In this document: piece by piece, positions 1-8,218 of the stretch
Layout of the letters: every line of letters begins with the position of its first letter
How positions within the stretch are numbered: position 1 is the first letter of the stretch
DNA from: CBDFLS01 sp965249185
GTDB taxonomy: Bacteria; Chloroflexota; Dehalococcoidia; Lucifugimonadales; Australimonadaceae
Reading direction: 5' to 3'
NCBI GenBank assembly: GCA_965249185.1
Contig: CBDFLS010000002.1
Span: 62,001-126,000, forward strand
DNA: 64,000 nucleotides
The notes under the pieces: model-generated
What the model was told of the DNA's origin: nothing
The model's database searches: none
What the model saw: the letters and a program-made list of their open reading frames with translations, nothing else
Program-made: the position numbers and the translations under genes

Positions 1-534
1 GGTGCAGATATTGTGGGGCACGTTGAATTGTCCCGGGTCGGTGCCGGGCTCCCCCCACGAAAAGAGGAGCTTGCCATCCGGGGAGTACTTGTGCACGCGG
101 GAGTTGCCGTAGCCATCGGAGACGTAGATTTCGCCCGTGTCGGAGTCCAGGGCGACATGGGTGCACCGGTTGAAGGGCCGCCCGCTCTGATAGGGAGAAG
201 ACTCCCCGGGGACACCGAGGGTCATGAGCACTTCGCCCTCCAGCGTACATTTCCTTACCGTGTGGTCGAGGGTATCGGTGCAATAGATGGTGTCGTCGGG
301 ACCCATGGTGACCGCGTGAGCGAACCGAAAGACCCCCTCCCCCCAGGAGGTGAGGAAGTTGCCCTCGCGGTCGAAGACGATCATGGGGTGCTCGCCCCGG
401 CCAAAGGCGTAGACCCGGTCGGCGGAGTCCACGCCAACGCCGGCTACTTCCTTATAAGACCACCCATCGGGCAGCACGCCCCAGTCTTGTACGACTTCGA
501 AGATGAAGGGTTCGGTCCCGACTGTCGTTGTCAT
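1..534 (-). CDS. NHL-repeat protein, 3' end cut by window edge
   Basis: An open minus-strand frame of 178 codons runs from an ATG at 534 off the left edge without a stop. The translation has repeated beta-propeller blades, for example AGVGVDSADRVYAF, AVTMGPDDTIYCTD, VALDSDTGEIYVSDGYGNSRVHKY and FSWGEPGTDPGQFNVPHNI, the hallmark of NHL/SMP-30-like six-bladed propellers. The final block resembles the region of peptidyl-alpha-hydroxyglycine lyase-like NHL proteins. No signal peptide is visible, so the product is probably cytoplasmic. It lies 94 bp downstream of the TRAP permease on the same strand and is probably cotranscribed with the TRAP-TAXI genes; it may bind or process the imported solute. 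The fold call is firm; the function is unknown. Confidence 0.75.
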   Translation of the reverse strand, partial: MTTTVGTEPFIFEVVQDWGVLPDGWSYKEVAGVGVDSADRVYAFGRGEHPMIVFDREGNFLTSWGEGVFRFAHAVTMGPDDTIYCTDTLDHTVRKCTLEGEVLMTLGVPGESSPYQSGRPFNRCTHVALDSDTGEIYVSDGYGNSRVHKYSPDGKLLFSWGEPGTDPGQFNVPHNICT

Positions 535-628
535 GGCGGCACCTCAGGTTACGCTCGCATGGTATCAGCTTATCATTCCGGCGGGAGAGGCGAACGCCAG
601 CCGTCCTGTCGTGAAGCAACCGTCGGCG

Positions 629-2632
629 TTAGGGTCCGGCCCCACCCGTCTCGGCGGGAGCGGCGGCCGATTCGAGGGACGGCGGACGCCGGCCCTTGAT
701 GAAAAAGCTGACCGCCGCCGAGGCCGGTACGACTCCGATGCAGAGCAACATGAGCGCCACGGAATCCTGTCGAAGGGCGAGGACCAGCAGGGCGAAGTTG
801 ACATAGAGGACTGCACGGACGGGAAACGTGAGGGAGTGCAAGAGCCAGCCGGCAGTGGCGGTCTGCACGCCGATAATGACGATGGCGCTACTGATGATGA
901 CGAGCAGGGTCATCTTCGTGCCCGAGTCACTCTGCAGGAGCAGCTCCGGCGCCACCAGGAAGAGGAGCGGATAGACCCACAGGGGCCACGTGATTTTGAC
1001 GAGCACCCTGCAGACAGCCCAATACTTGGTCTGGGCCACGACGGCGGCAACCAAGGCGCTGGCGGCAATGGGTGGGATGATAGTGCTCAGGTTGCCAATG
1101 TAAAAGGCGGTGTAGTGGGAGACCAGGAAGGGCACGCCCATCCTCGAAAGGGTCGGAGCGAAGGTGATGGATACGATGAAGTAGATGGGCAACGCCGGGA
1201 GTCCAGCACCCAAAAAGATGCCCGCAACGATCATGATCACTCCGGCAATGAGCACGTACCCCCCAGAGACGTCCTCGATATACCCTCCGAGACGGCCACC
1301 GAGCCCTGTCCAGAAGATGGAGTCGGCGATGAGCGCAACGATGACCAAGATGATAGTCACCGAGCTCGCATAGAAGGCCGCCTGCCGAATGCCCTGGGCC
1401 CAGACCGACCACCGAGTCTCCACGCGGAGGATGGGCGCCAGGACCACGAGGGTGACGAAGGCGCCAAAGGCGGCGGTCTTGAGGGTGTACCCCTGGAGCA
1501 CCAGATAGAAGATGACCGAGACCGGCACGGCCATCAGCAGAACGGACCGGATATACAGGCTGGCGCTGTTGCTCTCTTCTACCCGCCCAGTCTCACGGGC
1601 TATTCCGATGGTGTCCCGGTTTTGCTGGGCATGGGCGTAGATGTAGGTCCCGGCCGCCAAGAACCAGAGGAAGGCGGGCACCAGGGACATCACGATGATC
1701 TCCAGGTAGCTCACGCCGATGACATCGGCCATGATGAATGCCACGGCGCCAAGCACGGGCGGGGTGATGCCGGAAGCGTTGGAAGCCATGGCCTCCACTG
1801 CGCCGGCCATCTCACGCGAGTAGCCCGCGCTGCGCATGGCCGGAATGGTGATGGGGCCGGTGACGGCCACGTTTGAGGGGCCACCCCCCACAAAGGAGCC
1901 GGTGAGGGCGCTGGCGAAGAGGCAGCCCAAGGCGGGGCCTCCGGCCACTCCAGCCCGTGTGAGCAACCGCGCCAAGCCCCGAATGGACACTCCGGCGCCC
2001 GCGGTGTTCATAACCATTCCCCAGAAGACCAGGATCCAGAGGAACGTCGCGGCGAGGATGGTGATGCCAGCGAACATCTTGTTGGCCGCTCTGGTGAATA
2101 TCTGCACGATCCCCAAAGGCGGCCCGGTAAAGGGCGCGGGAAGAAGGTCAGCTATAAAGAGGTACCCCATAAAGACAAAACCAAGGAGGGGGAAGATGGG
2201 GCCCCAATGGATCCAAGAGATGTAGACGCACAGGGCGAACATCAGGCCGGCAAAGGACATGTCGGCGATGGTCCCGTAGGAAGGCCGTAGCTCCATGGCG
2301 GCGGCGTTGGTATAGAAGTAGTAGCCGACAACGATGAAGCCCACCACCAAGAAGGGCGCCATGAACCAACGGAAGGTGTCGCCCTTCTTATGGATGTACC
2401 AGAGGACGGTCATGAGGCCCGCGGCGCTGACGTGGGTTACCGTGTAGCCGAACCGGGCAGGGTCCCACGATGACCAGAGAGGCGTTTCAAACTGTGCGAA
2501 ATAGATGACCAGCAGGAGAGCCAGGTTGGCCCAGAACCAGACCGAGAGAACACGGGCACCCAGGCCGCCCTTGCTCTGGGCGCTTTCTTTCCGGACTTCG
2601 ACGAGGTTTTCAGCCACGAAGGCATCCCCCAA
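629..2632 (-). CDS. TRAP transporter permease, fused 4TM/12TM (TAXI type)
   Basis: This 667-residue polytopic membrane protein matches the length and architecture of TRAP transporters in which the small DctQ-like and large DctM-like parts are fused. The N-terminal 200 residues hold the small helical part. The remainder carries DctM-like signatures such as TGSFVGGGPSNVAVTGPITIP, MASNASGITPPVLGAVAF and AGLPALPIYFI. The role is sodium- or proton-driven import of a carboxylate-type solute delivered by the periplasmic TAXI protein encoded 114 bp upstream. A C-terminal Pro/Ala-rich tail follows the last helix. The substrate is not predictable. The long plus-strand frame across the same DNA is antisense noise. 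Confidence 0.93.
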   Translation of the reverse strand: MGDAFVAENLVEVRKESAQSKGGLGARVLSVWFWANLALLLVIYFAQFETPLWSSWDPARFGYTVTHVSAAGLMTVLWYIHKKGDTFRWFMAPFLVVGFIVVGYYFYTNAAAMELRPSYGTIADMSFAGLMFALCVYISWIHWGPIFPLLGFVFMGYLFIADLLPAPFTGPPLGIVQIFTRAANKMFAGITILAATFLWILVFWGMVMNTAGAGVSIRGLARLLTRAGVAGGPALGCLFASALTGSFVGGGPSNVAVTGPITIPAMRSAGYSREMAGAVEAMASNASGITPPVLGAVAFIMADVIGVSYLEIIVMSLVPAFLWFLAAGTYIYAHAQQNRDTIGIARETGRVEESNSASLYIRSVLLMAVPVSVIFYLVLQGYTLKTAAFGAFVTLVVLAPILRVETRWSVWAQGIRQAAFYASSVTIILVIVALIADSIFWTGLGGRLGGYIEDVSGGYVLIAGVIMIVAGIFLGAGLPALPIYFIVSITFAPTLSRMGVPFLVSHYTAFYIGNLSTIIPPIAASALVAAVVAQTKYWAVCRVLVKITWPLWVYPLLFLVAPELLLQSDSGTKMTLLVIISSAIVIIGVQTATAGWLLHSLTFPVRAVLYVNFALLVLALRQDSVALMLLCIGVVPASAAVSFFIKGRRPPSLESAAAPAETGGAGP

Positions 2633-2746
2633 GTCGATTGCTGGGTACGCTCCGCACTTCAGGCAATGGAGCGGTGGTAAGGCTGAAGGCCGGACCCCGA
2701 ATACGTGCGGTCCGGCCTCCAGCCTTCGATGGTCTAGCCACGGGAG

Positions 2747-3928
2747 CTATCCCTGCGGGTTCGCGGCCTCCCATGCCCGGGTGCCCTCGAGACCATACTC
2801 AATACCCAATTCCTCATAGGCACGACGAGCGCCGGGGTGGTACAGCTCTTGCTTGGCCCAGGACTGGCCAAGGCGCTCCTTCCAGTTGGCGGACATGAAT
2901 GGGAAGTACTCGTCGCCCAGGTGCCGCTGATTGATCATGGCTTTGGTCATCTGGTAGACGACCTCCTCCGGGACGTTGGGGCTGATCAGGTACAACTGGC
3001 TCGTGCCGTTGGCGCAGTAGCCGTCCGTGCGACTGATGTCGTACTCGACCCTGGCCGCCGTCCGAAGGCCGCCCTGCAGGTACTTGACCGGCTGCATGAG
3101 GCCCCGCTCGGCCCACACTGGGTTCGCGACGGCGATATCGTCGATAAGCTCCTCGGTGAAGTCGACGGTGTACATGGAGCCGGTGATCTGGGCCACATTG
3201 TGCATCACGGGGTTGATGGAGGCCGTCTTGCTGTCGGCAAACAGGAAGCCGTAGCTGATAGCGTCTACCTCGCGGTCCTGGAGGACCTCATGGGACTGCT
3301 TGCCAGTGGAGGTCACGACGTCAAGGGTGATGCCCGCTGCCTTAAACAACTCCCGCCCAATATGGTCCCACTGGTAGGCGGGCCGGCCGGTGTTCACTCT
3401 CTTCCCCGCGAGGTCATGGATCGTCTTGATGTTGGGGTCCAGGGTAAAGATCGTGGCGCAGGCCGTGGGATAGATGGTCCAAAGAGCCATTGGCCGGGGT
3501 ACGACGGCCGCCGACCGGGCACTGGGGATGCCCAGGTCCCACAAGATAGCGTGCTCGTCCGCGGTCCTGAAGATGACCTGGTCATACTTATCGGGGTTGT
3601 TGATGATGTAGTCGATGGCATCCTCAGGCTGGCCGTCCTGAGGCGTCAGGGTGATGCGGCCATTGGTCTCGAGGTCGAACATCTCACGCATGGCCTCAAT
3701 AAAGAAGGCCCGGCTACCCGCCTCGATGAGCAGGAAGTTTGCGGTTACCGTGGCGGGATCGATGGGGGTCGCTGTTGGAGGCAGCGAGGTGGGTGTTGCA
3801 GTCACCACTACCTGCACCTCTTTCTCCACCACAATCGGCGTTGCGGTTGGGTCGTCTCCACCACACGCCGCCGCTACGATGGCTACTACAAACGCAATGA
3901 TACTGAGTCCGCCGAGTCGCTTTATCAT
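2747..3928 (-). CDS. TAXI family TRAP transporter solute-binding lipoprotein
   Basis: The start at 3928 is chosen because AGGAGG lies 6 bp upstream and the resulting N-terminus (MIKRLGGLS then a hydrophobic run ending VAAAC) is a good lipoprotein signal with a lipobox cysteine; the frame stays open 17 codons further upstream. A Thr/Pro-rich linker follows, as is common in Chloroflexota lipoproteins. The mature domain has TAXI features: EAGSRAFF near the N-terminus, IKTIHDLAGKRVNTG, and a C-terminal SANWKERLGQSWAKQ-type helix region. It binds an extracytoplasmic solute and hands it to the TRAP permease downstream on the same strand. The substrate is unknown. Confidence 0.92.
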   Translation of the reverse strand: MIKRLGGLSIIAFVVAIVAAACGGDDPTATPIVVEKEVQVVVTATPTSLPPTATPIDPATVTANFLLIEAGSRAFFIEAMREMFDLETNGRITLTPQDGQPEDAIDYIINNPDKYDQVIFRTADEHAILWDLGIPSARSAAVVPRPMALWTIYPTACATIFTLDPNIKTIHDLAGKRVNTGRPAYQWDHIGRELFKAAGITLDVVTSTGKQSHEVLQDREVDAISYGFLFADSKTASINPVMHNVAQITGSMYTVDFTEELIDDIAVANPVWAERGLMQPVKYLQGGLRTAARVEYDISRTDGYCANGTSQLYLISPNVPEEVVYQMTKAMINQRHLGDEYFPFMSANWKERLGQSWAKQELYHPGARRAYEELGIEYGLEGTRAWEAANPQG

Positions 3929-4284
3929 CAATTGCCTCCTTGCTGCAGAGCGAACTCGAAGGAAACAGTCTCGCCCCAAGCGGTGGGCATACTAGCAGCT
4001 TAGTTTGATCCGGTCAATCATCTGTGGTGGGCAACTGTGCTGGCCAATGGTCCGGTCAAAGAAGAGAGGGCCTGTCGGCGACGCCGACGGAGGCCTTGGG
4101 GGTTCTGGGCTCGACTTACTCGCCAGCCCAAAGGTCTGGGGCTGTAGCACCATTACGCCGCCTGTGGCAGAATGACGGAGGCTCCCAAATGCCGGGCGGC
4201 GTGATGGTGGGCGGCTACGGCGCTTCTGGGCCCGGCGCATGACCCCCGCGGTGTGAAGACGGGAAGGCCCTTGGTGGAGAAGCT
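3929..4284. promoter_or_regulatory. Divergent intergenic region between TAXI and ccmF genes
   Basis: This 356-bp gap separates the leftward TRAP-TAXI operon from the rightward ccmF cluster, so it should hold both promoters. The only element I can place firmly is the ribosome binding site AGGAGG (complement of 3935-3940) for the TAXI gene. Short open frames here lack ribosome binding sites and family resemblance. No riboswitch or clear operator palindrome was seen. Confidence 0.4.
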
Positions 4285-6279
4285 ATGGCAGAGCTGGGCA
4301 ACGCGGCGCTAATCATCACTCTGGCGCTGGTCGTCTACGCGGTGGCCGCCTCCTTTCTGGGAGTGCGGGCACGGCTGCCTGGCCTCGTTCAGAGCGGCCG
4401 GTACGCCACCTACCTGACGGTGCTGACCCTAGCGGTGGCGACCCTGGCCCTCGTGGTCGCGTTTCTGGACAACCAGTTCGGGATCCGGTACGTGGCCGAC
4501 CACAGCAGCCTGGCCATGCCCCGAATCTATACCTGGGTTGCCTTCTACGCGGGCAACGAGGGCTCGCTCCTCTACGTCGCCCTGGCCCTGAGCGCCCTCT
4601 CATCGGTGGCCCTCTGGCGTTCCCCCCGGCGGCTGGGTAATCTCCGGCCCTACGCCAACGGCGTAATGATGCTGATCCTCGGGTTCTTCGTGGCGGTGAT
4701 GGTGGCCTTCGCCAACCCCTTTGCACAGCTACCCTTCGCTCCCGCCGATGGGCAGGGCATCAATCCGCTTCTGACCCACCCTGGCATGTTCATCCATCCA
4801 CCCATGCTCATGACGGGGCTCATAGCCACGGCGCTGCCCTTCTCCTTCGCCATGGGCGCGCTGCTGTCTCGCCGCGTAGACGACGACTGGGTGGACACGG
4901 GGCGGGTGTGGGGCATCACGGCCTGGGCGATTCTAGGCTTGGGCTTGCTGCTGGGCTCCTGGTGGGCCTATACGATCCTGGGTTGGGGCGGCTACTGGGC
5001 CTGGGACCCCGTGGAGAACGCCGCTCTCATGCCGTGGCTGGGGCTTACCGCCTTTATCCACTCGATCATGGTCCAGAAGCGGCGCGGCATGTTCCGGATG
5101 TGGAATATGGTGCTGATCAACGTCAGCTTCGCGCTGGCCTGCTTCGGCATCTTCATCAACCGGGGTGGGCCGGTGCCGTCTGTCCACTCCTTCGGCGCCT
5201 CGACGCTAGGGTGGATATTCCTTATGTTCCTAGGCGTGGTGGTGGTCTCCTCCTTCGGCCTTTTCTTCTACCGGCTCGGCATTCTGAAGAGCGCTCAGAG
5301 CCTGGAGTCCACGATGTCGCGGGAGGCCGCCTTTCTCGTCAACAACTTGCTGCTCTTGAGTGTCGCCTTCATCACTCTGTGGGGCGTGGTGTTCCCGCTG
5401 CTCTCAGAGGTGGTCACCGGCGATACCATCACCGTGGGCGAGCCGTTTTACAACCAGGTCAACGGACCGCTGCTGCTGGCGCTGCTGCTGCTGATGGGAG
5501 TGGGACCCCTGCTCCCGTGGCGTCACGCCACCTGGACATCGCTGCGGAGAGCCATAGCAATACCATCCCTGGTGGCGCTGGGTGTCGTGGTGGTGCTGGC
5601 GACGGTGGAAGTCCGAAAGCCATACGCTCTGGTGGGGTTCGGGCTCTGCGCCATGGTGGCTACGTCCGTGCTGCAGGAGTGGGCCCGCGGCTCGCAGGCG
5701 CGCCACCGAGCGGCGGGCGTGGCCTACCCGCTGGCGTTTCTCCAGCTCATAGCGGCCAACCGGCCCCGCTACGGAGGCTATATCGCCCACCTGGCAGTGG
5801 TGCTGCTGGCTTTGGGCATCTTCGGCTCCTCCTTCTACAACCTTGAGCGCGATGTGATCCTCGCCCCAGGCGAGCGGGCGGAGATCGGCGACTACGAGGT
5901 GGAGTTCGTCAAGAGTGACATTACGCCGCTGGACGACCGCATTGAGCGTACGGCAACGGTCGACGTCTACCGAGACGGCCGCTATTTCGATACGCTGGTC
6001 GCCTGGCAGGCGCTGTATCCGAGCTTCCGAATGCTCGTCACCAGGGCGGCCATCCGCTCCAGGCCCACCGAGGACCTCTACATCCTGTACAGCGAGGTCC
6101 AGCCCGATGGCAGCAGCGCGGCTTTCCGGCTGCTGGTGAATCCATTGATCATGTGGATGTGGGTGGCCGGGCCTCTCCTGCTGGCCGGAACCGTAGTGGC
6201 CCTGTGGCCATCGCGGCAGCGCGCCGTGGCTTACGTAACCCGACCGGCGTCGAGGGCCCGCGCCGAACCCACAACCTGA
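4285..6279 (+). CDS. ccmF: Cytochrome c heme lyase CcmF/NrfE family
   Basis: The 664-residue multi-spanning protein has the family's usual length. The tryptophan-rich WWD heme-handling motif is plain at about residues 224-245 (SWWAYTILGWGGYWAWDP then VENAALMPWL). A conserved His/Pro stretch (HPGMFIHPPMLM) precedes it, and a soluble extracytoplasmic domain sits between the last two helices (about residues 515-625, with GERAEIGDYEVEFV). CcmF ligates heme to the CxxCH cysteines of apocytochrome c on the outer face of the membrane. The following CcmI-like gene fits a System I maturation cluster, but ccmABCE are not in this window. The plus- and minus-strand frames overlapping it are shadows. Confidence 0.95.
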   Translation: MAELGNAALIITLALVVYAVAASFLGVRARLPGLVQSGRYATYLTVLTLAVATLALVVAFLDNQFGIRYVADHSSLAMPRIYTWVAFYAGNEGSLLYVALALSALSSVALWRSPRRLGNLRPYANGVMMLILGFFVAVMVAFANPFAQLPFAPADGQGINPLLTHPGMFIHPPMLMTGLIATALPFSFAMGALLSRRVDDDWVDTGRVWGITAWAILGLGLLLGSWWAYTILGWGGYWAWDPVENAALMPWLGLTAFIHSIMVQKRRGMFRMWNMVLINVSFALACFGIFINRGGPVPSVHSFGASTLGWIFLMFLGVVVVSSFGLFFYRLGILKSAQSLESTMSREAAFLVNNLLLLSVAFITLWGVVFPLLSEVVTGDTITVGEPFYNQVNGPLLLALLLLMGVGPLLPWRHATWTSLRRAIAIPSLVALGVVVVLATVEVRKPYALVGFGLCAMVATSVLQEWARGSQARHRAAGVAYPLAFLQLIAANRPRYGGYIAHLAVVLLALGIFGSSFYNLERDVILAPGERAEIGDYEVEFVKSDITPLDDRIERTATVDVYRDGRYFDTLVAWQALYPSFRMLVTRAAIRSRPTEDLYILYSEVQPDGSSAAFRLLVNPLIMWMWVAGPLLLAGTVVALWPSRQRAVAYVTRPASRARAEPTT

Positions 6280-6283
6280 GTCA

Positions 6284-6328
6284 CCCTAATTAGCATCTCC
6301 CTAACCAGCATCCCCCTAAGCGGCATCC
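6284..6328 (+). repeat. Three tandem 15-bp repeats before the ccmI-like gene
   Basis: Three imperfect copies, CCCTAATTAGCATCT, CCCTAACCAGCATCC and CCCTAAGCGGCATCC, fill almost the whole 50-bp gap between ccmF and the next start codon at 6330. They contain no good Shine-Dalgarno sequence, so the downstream gene has a weak or unusual initiation region. Confidence 0.85.
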
Positions 6329-6329
6329 A

Positions 6330-6701
6330 ATGAATATCCTCATCGTTACGCTGCTGGCGCTTGTCTGCCTTGGGGTGGTGCTATTCCCTCTTCTGGCGCC
6401 TCGTGGCCACCCCTTCGACGACAACGATCCCGCCCAGGAGCTGGCCGAGGGGCTGCGCCGAGCGAGAGACCGGGTGTATGAGGAGATCCGCGCGCTCCAG
6501 CAGGAGTATTTCCTGAAGTCGCTCTCGGAGCAGGAGTACCAAGCCCAGCTCCAGGAGGCCCGAACGCGGGCCGCGCTGTTGCTCCGCAGACAAGAGCAGG
6601 TGCAGCAGACGCTGGCGGACCTCGATGCCGGCGTGGAGGAGGAGCTGAAGAGGCTCACCACCGAGGGGCAGCCGGACCAACCACCGGAGGACCGGGCTTG
6701 A
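6330..6701 (+). CDS. CcmI-like small membrane-anchored coiled-coil protein
   Basis: The 123-residue protein has one N-terminal membrane helix (about residues 2-24, ending FPLLAP) and then a charged, helical region rich in Glu, Gln and Arg (AQELAEGLRRARDRVYEEIR, QQEYFLKSLSEQEY, ARTRAALLLRRQEQ). This matches the N-terminal part of CcmI/CycH, the apocytochrome-holding component, without its TPR domain. It starts 51 bp after ccmF and overlaps the next gene by 4 bp, so it belongs to the same operon. The role in cytochrome c assembly is inferred from position and topology; sequence identity to CcmI is not demonstrable here. Confidence 0.7.
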   Translation: MNILIVTLLALVCLGVVLFPLLAPRGHPFDDNDPAQELAEGLRRARDRVYEEIRALQQEYFLKSLSEQEYQAQLQEARTRAALLLRRQEQVQQTLADLDAGVEEELKRLTTEGQPDQPPEDRA

Positions 6702-7957
6702 CGGCGCAACCCACGAGGTCAATAAGGCTGGCGCTCCTGGGAATAGCGGCCGTCCTGAGCGCGGCTGCCTGGGGCCTCGGGCCGGAGAGCCCCCTTGCCC
6801 GCGCCCAAGAAACGACCGGGATCACCGGCGTCTTGGGGAACGGGACACCGGGCGCCGCCTTCGCCCCCGAACAGGCGCCGGTAACCCTCCGCATGCTGGA
6901 GGGCGTCTTGACCCTGGAGCCCCAGACGGTGACGCCCCAGCCAGACGGATCGTTCTCCTTTCCGGGTGTGGAGGCTGCGGAGGAACGTGTCTATTTTCTG
7001 TCGGTCGAATACCAGGGCGCGGTCTACTCCGCCACGCTGGGCCCGACCGAGCTCAGCGAGCCGGTGGCGCTCACGGTCTATGAGGCGACCGCCAGCACCG
7101 ATGTGTTGACCGTGGGGAGCTACACCATCATCGTGACCGGCGCGGACGTCAGCCAGCGGTTGGTGGGGGTGCTGGAGCAGGTGGATGTCATCAATGTGAG
7201 CGCTGTCACCCTGGTGCCCGACCTCACCGCGCCGGGCGCCATGGGGTTCATGCGCTTCGGCCTGCCCACGGGCAGCTACAACCTCGACGTGCGCTCCAAC
7301 CTGGTGGGCGGTCAGGTGCTGGAGGTAGACCGGGGCTTCGCCACCACGACGCCGGTGCCGCCCAGCCACGGCCAGCCCCATCAGATGGAATTCATCTATC
7401 GGGTCCCCTACGAGGGCACCACCGTCGATCTGGACCGCTCACTCCCCTTTGGCGCCGGGACTTTTCGTGTGGTGGTTCCCACATCGGTCGGGAACGCCAC
7501 CTCTCCGGAGCTGGCCGACCTCGGCAGCGCAACGGTGGGAGGCAGGGAGTTCCATTTCTTGGAGGGTGTGAACCTCGCTCCGGGAACCCGGCTGGAGCTG
7601 CGACTGGACGGCCTGCCGCAGCCATCCCTCTTGTCGCGGGCCGGCCGTCTTGCAGGCCGGTGGTACCTGGCCGCCGGGATCCCATCGGCAATGGGCGTGG
7701 TGTTGATGGCGGCCCTGGCCTACGCGCTTCTGCGGCGCCGGGCCGCCGGACGAAACGCCGCCCGAGACCGGGGCGCGGAGCGCCAGCGGTTGCTCCATGA
7801 AGCGGCTGGGCTGGAGGCGCGCTACGGGGAAGGCAAGCTGTCTCCTCGACGCTACAGGGCTGAGCGAGAGCAGCTCAAACGTGCGGTGATGGAGCTGGAC
7901 TTGGAAGCGCAGATGGAGGAGCTCACCCAGCCGGTGGACCGCCCCGCACCATCCTGA
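6698..7957 (+). CDS. Exported membrane-anchored protein of unknown function, ccm cluster
   Basis: The 419-residue protein starts with TTG (frame TTG ACG GCG) overlapping the previous stop codon by 4 bp, a sign of translational coupling. A signal peptide (hydrophobic run from residue 11, cleavage near ARAQE) is followed by an extracytoplasmic beta-rich region of about 300 residues resembling carboxypeptidase-regulatory-like folds (GSFSFPGVEAAEERVYFLSV, FGLPTGSYNLDVRSN). A membrane helix lies near residue 335 (MGVVLMAALAYALL) with an Arg-rich stop-transfer sequence and a charged cytoplasmic helical tail (LEARYGEGKLSPRRYRAERE). The tail resembles the coiled region of the preceding CcmI-like protein. 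The link to cytochrome c maturation is from context only. Confidence 0.75.
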   Translation: MTAQPTRSIRLALLGIAAVLSAAAWGLGPESPLARAQETTGITGVLGNGTPGAAFAPEQAPVTLRMLEGVLTLEPQTVTPQPDGSFSFPGVEAAEERVYFLSVEYQGAVYSATLGPTELSEPVALTVYEATASTDVLTVGSYTIIVTGADVSQRLVGVLEQVDVINVSAVTLVPDLTAPGAMGFMRFGLPTGSYNLDVRSNLVGGQVLEVDRGFATTTPVPPSHGQPHQMEFIYRVPYEGTTVDLDRSLPFGAGTFRVVVPTSVGNATSPELADLGSATVGGREFHFLEGVNLAPGTRLELRLDGLPQPSLLSRAGRLAGRWYLAAGIPSAMGVVLMAALAYALLRRRAAGRNAARDRGAERQRLLHEAAGLEARYGEGKLSPRRYRAEREQLKRAVMELDLEAQMEELTQPVDRPAPS

Positions 7958-8003
7958 TCAGCGAAGCACGGATTGGGCCTGATCAGCGAAGCACGGATTG
8001 GGC
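7954..8003 (+). repeat. Perfect 25-bp tandem duplication
   Basis: Positions 7954-7978 and 7979-8003 are identical (CTGATCAGCGAAGCACGGAT followed by TGGGC). The first copy begins at the stop codon of the preceding gene. This looks like a recent slippage or duplication event. Confidence 0.9.
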
Positions 8004-8218
8004 ACCGATGGCGTCCTCGTAGCCAACTCCCGAATTTTTAGCTTGCGTGTTGGTTCGCACCCGAAATCGGGTTAATACATACATTGTAAAATAATCAATG
8101 TGGGCGTATCTTTTCCTATGGAGGAAGCGAGTCTGCCTTCCGGCCACCAGTGAGTGATTTCACTGGCCAGGCCGATGCGTTTACCCCTGTTCCCGCGGGC
8201 AGGGACCGAGGAGTGCCG
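8004..8218 (+). promoter_or_regulatory. AT-rich leader of the ABC ATPase gene with a palindrome
   Basis: The 215-bp leader contains a locally AT-rich patch (about 8072-8098, TTAATACATACATTGTAAAA) that stands out from the GC-rich surroundings and is a plausible promoter. Just upstream lies the 14-bp palindrome ACCCGAAATCGGGT (8059-8072), a candidate operator. The ribosome binding site GAGGAG (8208-8213) lies 5 bp before the chosen ATG at 8219. Confidence 0.4.

Noticed and set aside
503..1876. A 457-codon plus-strand frame opposite the TRAP permease gene
   Set aside because: Low-complexity, Gly/Asp/His-rich translation without domains; it is the antisense of a clear membrane-protein gene.
2837..4003. 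A 388-codon plus-strand frame opposite the TAXI gene
   Set aside because: The minus strand has the signal peptide, lipobox and family motifs; the plus frame is a high-GC shadow.
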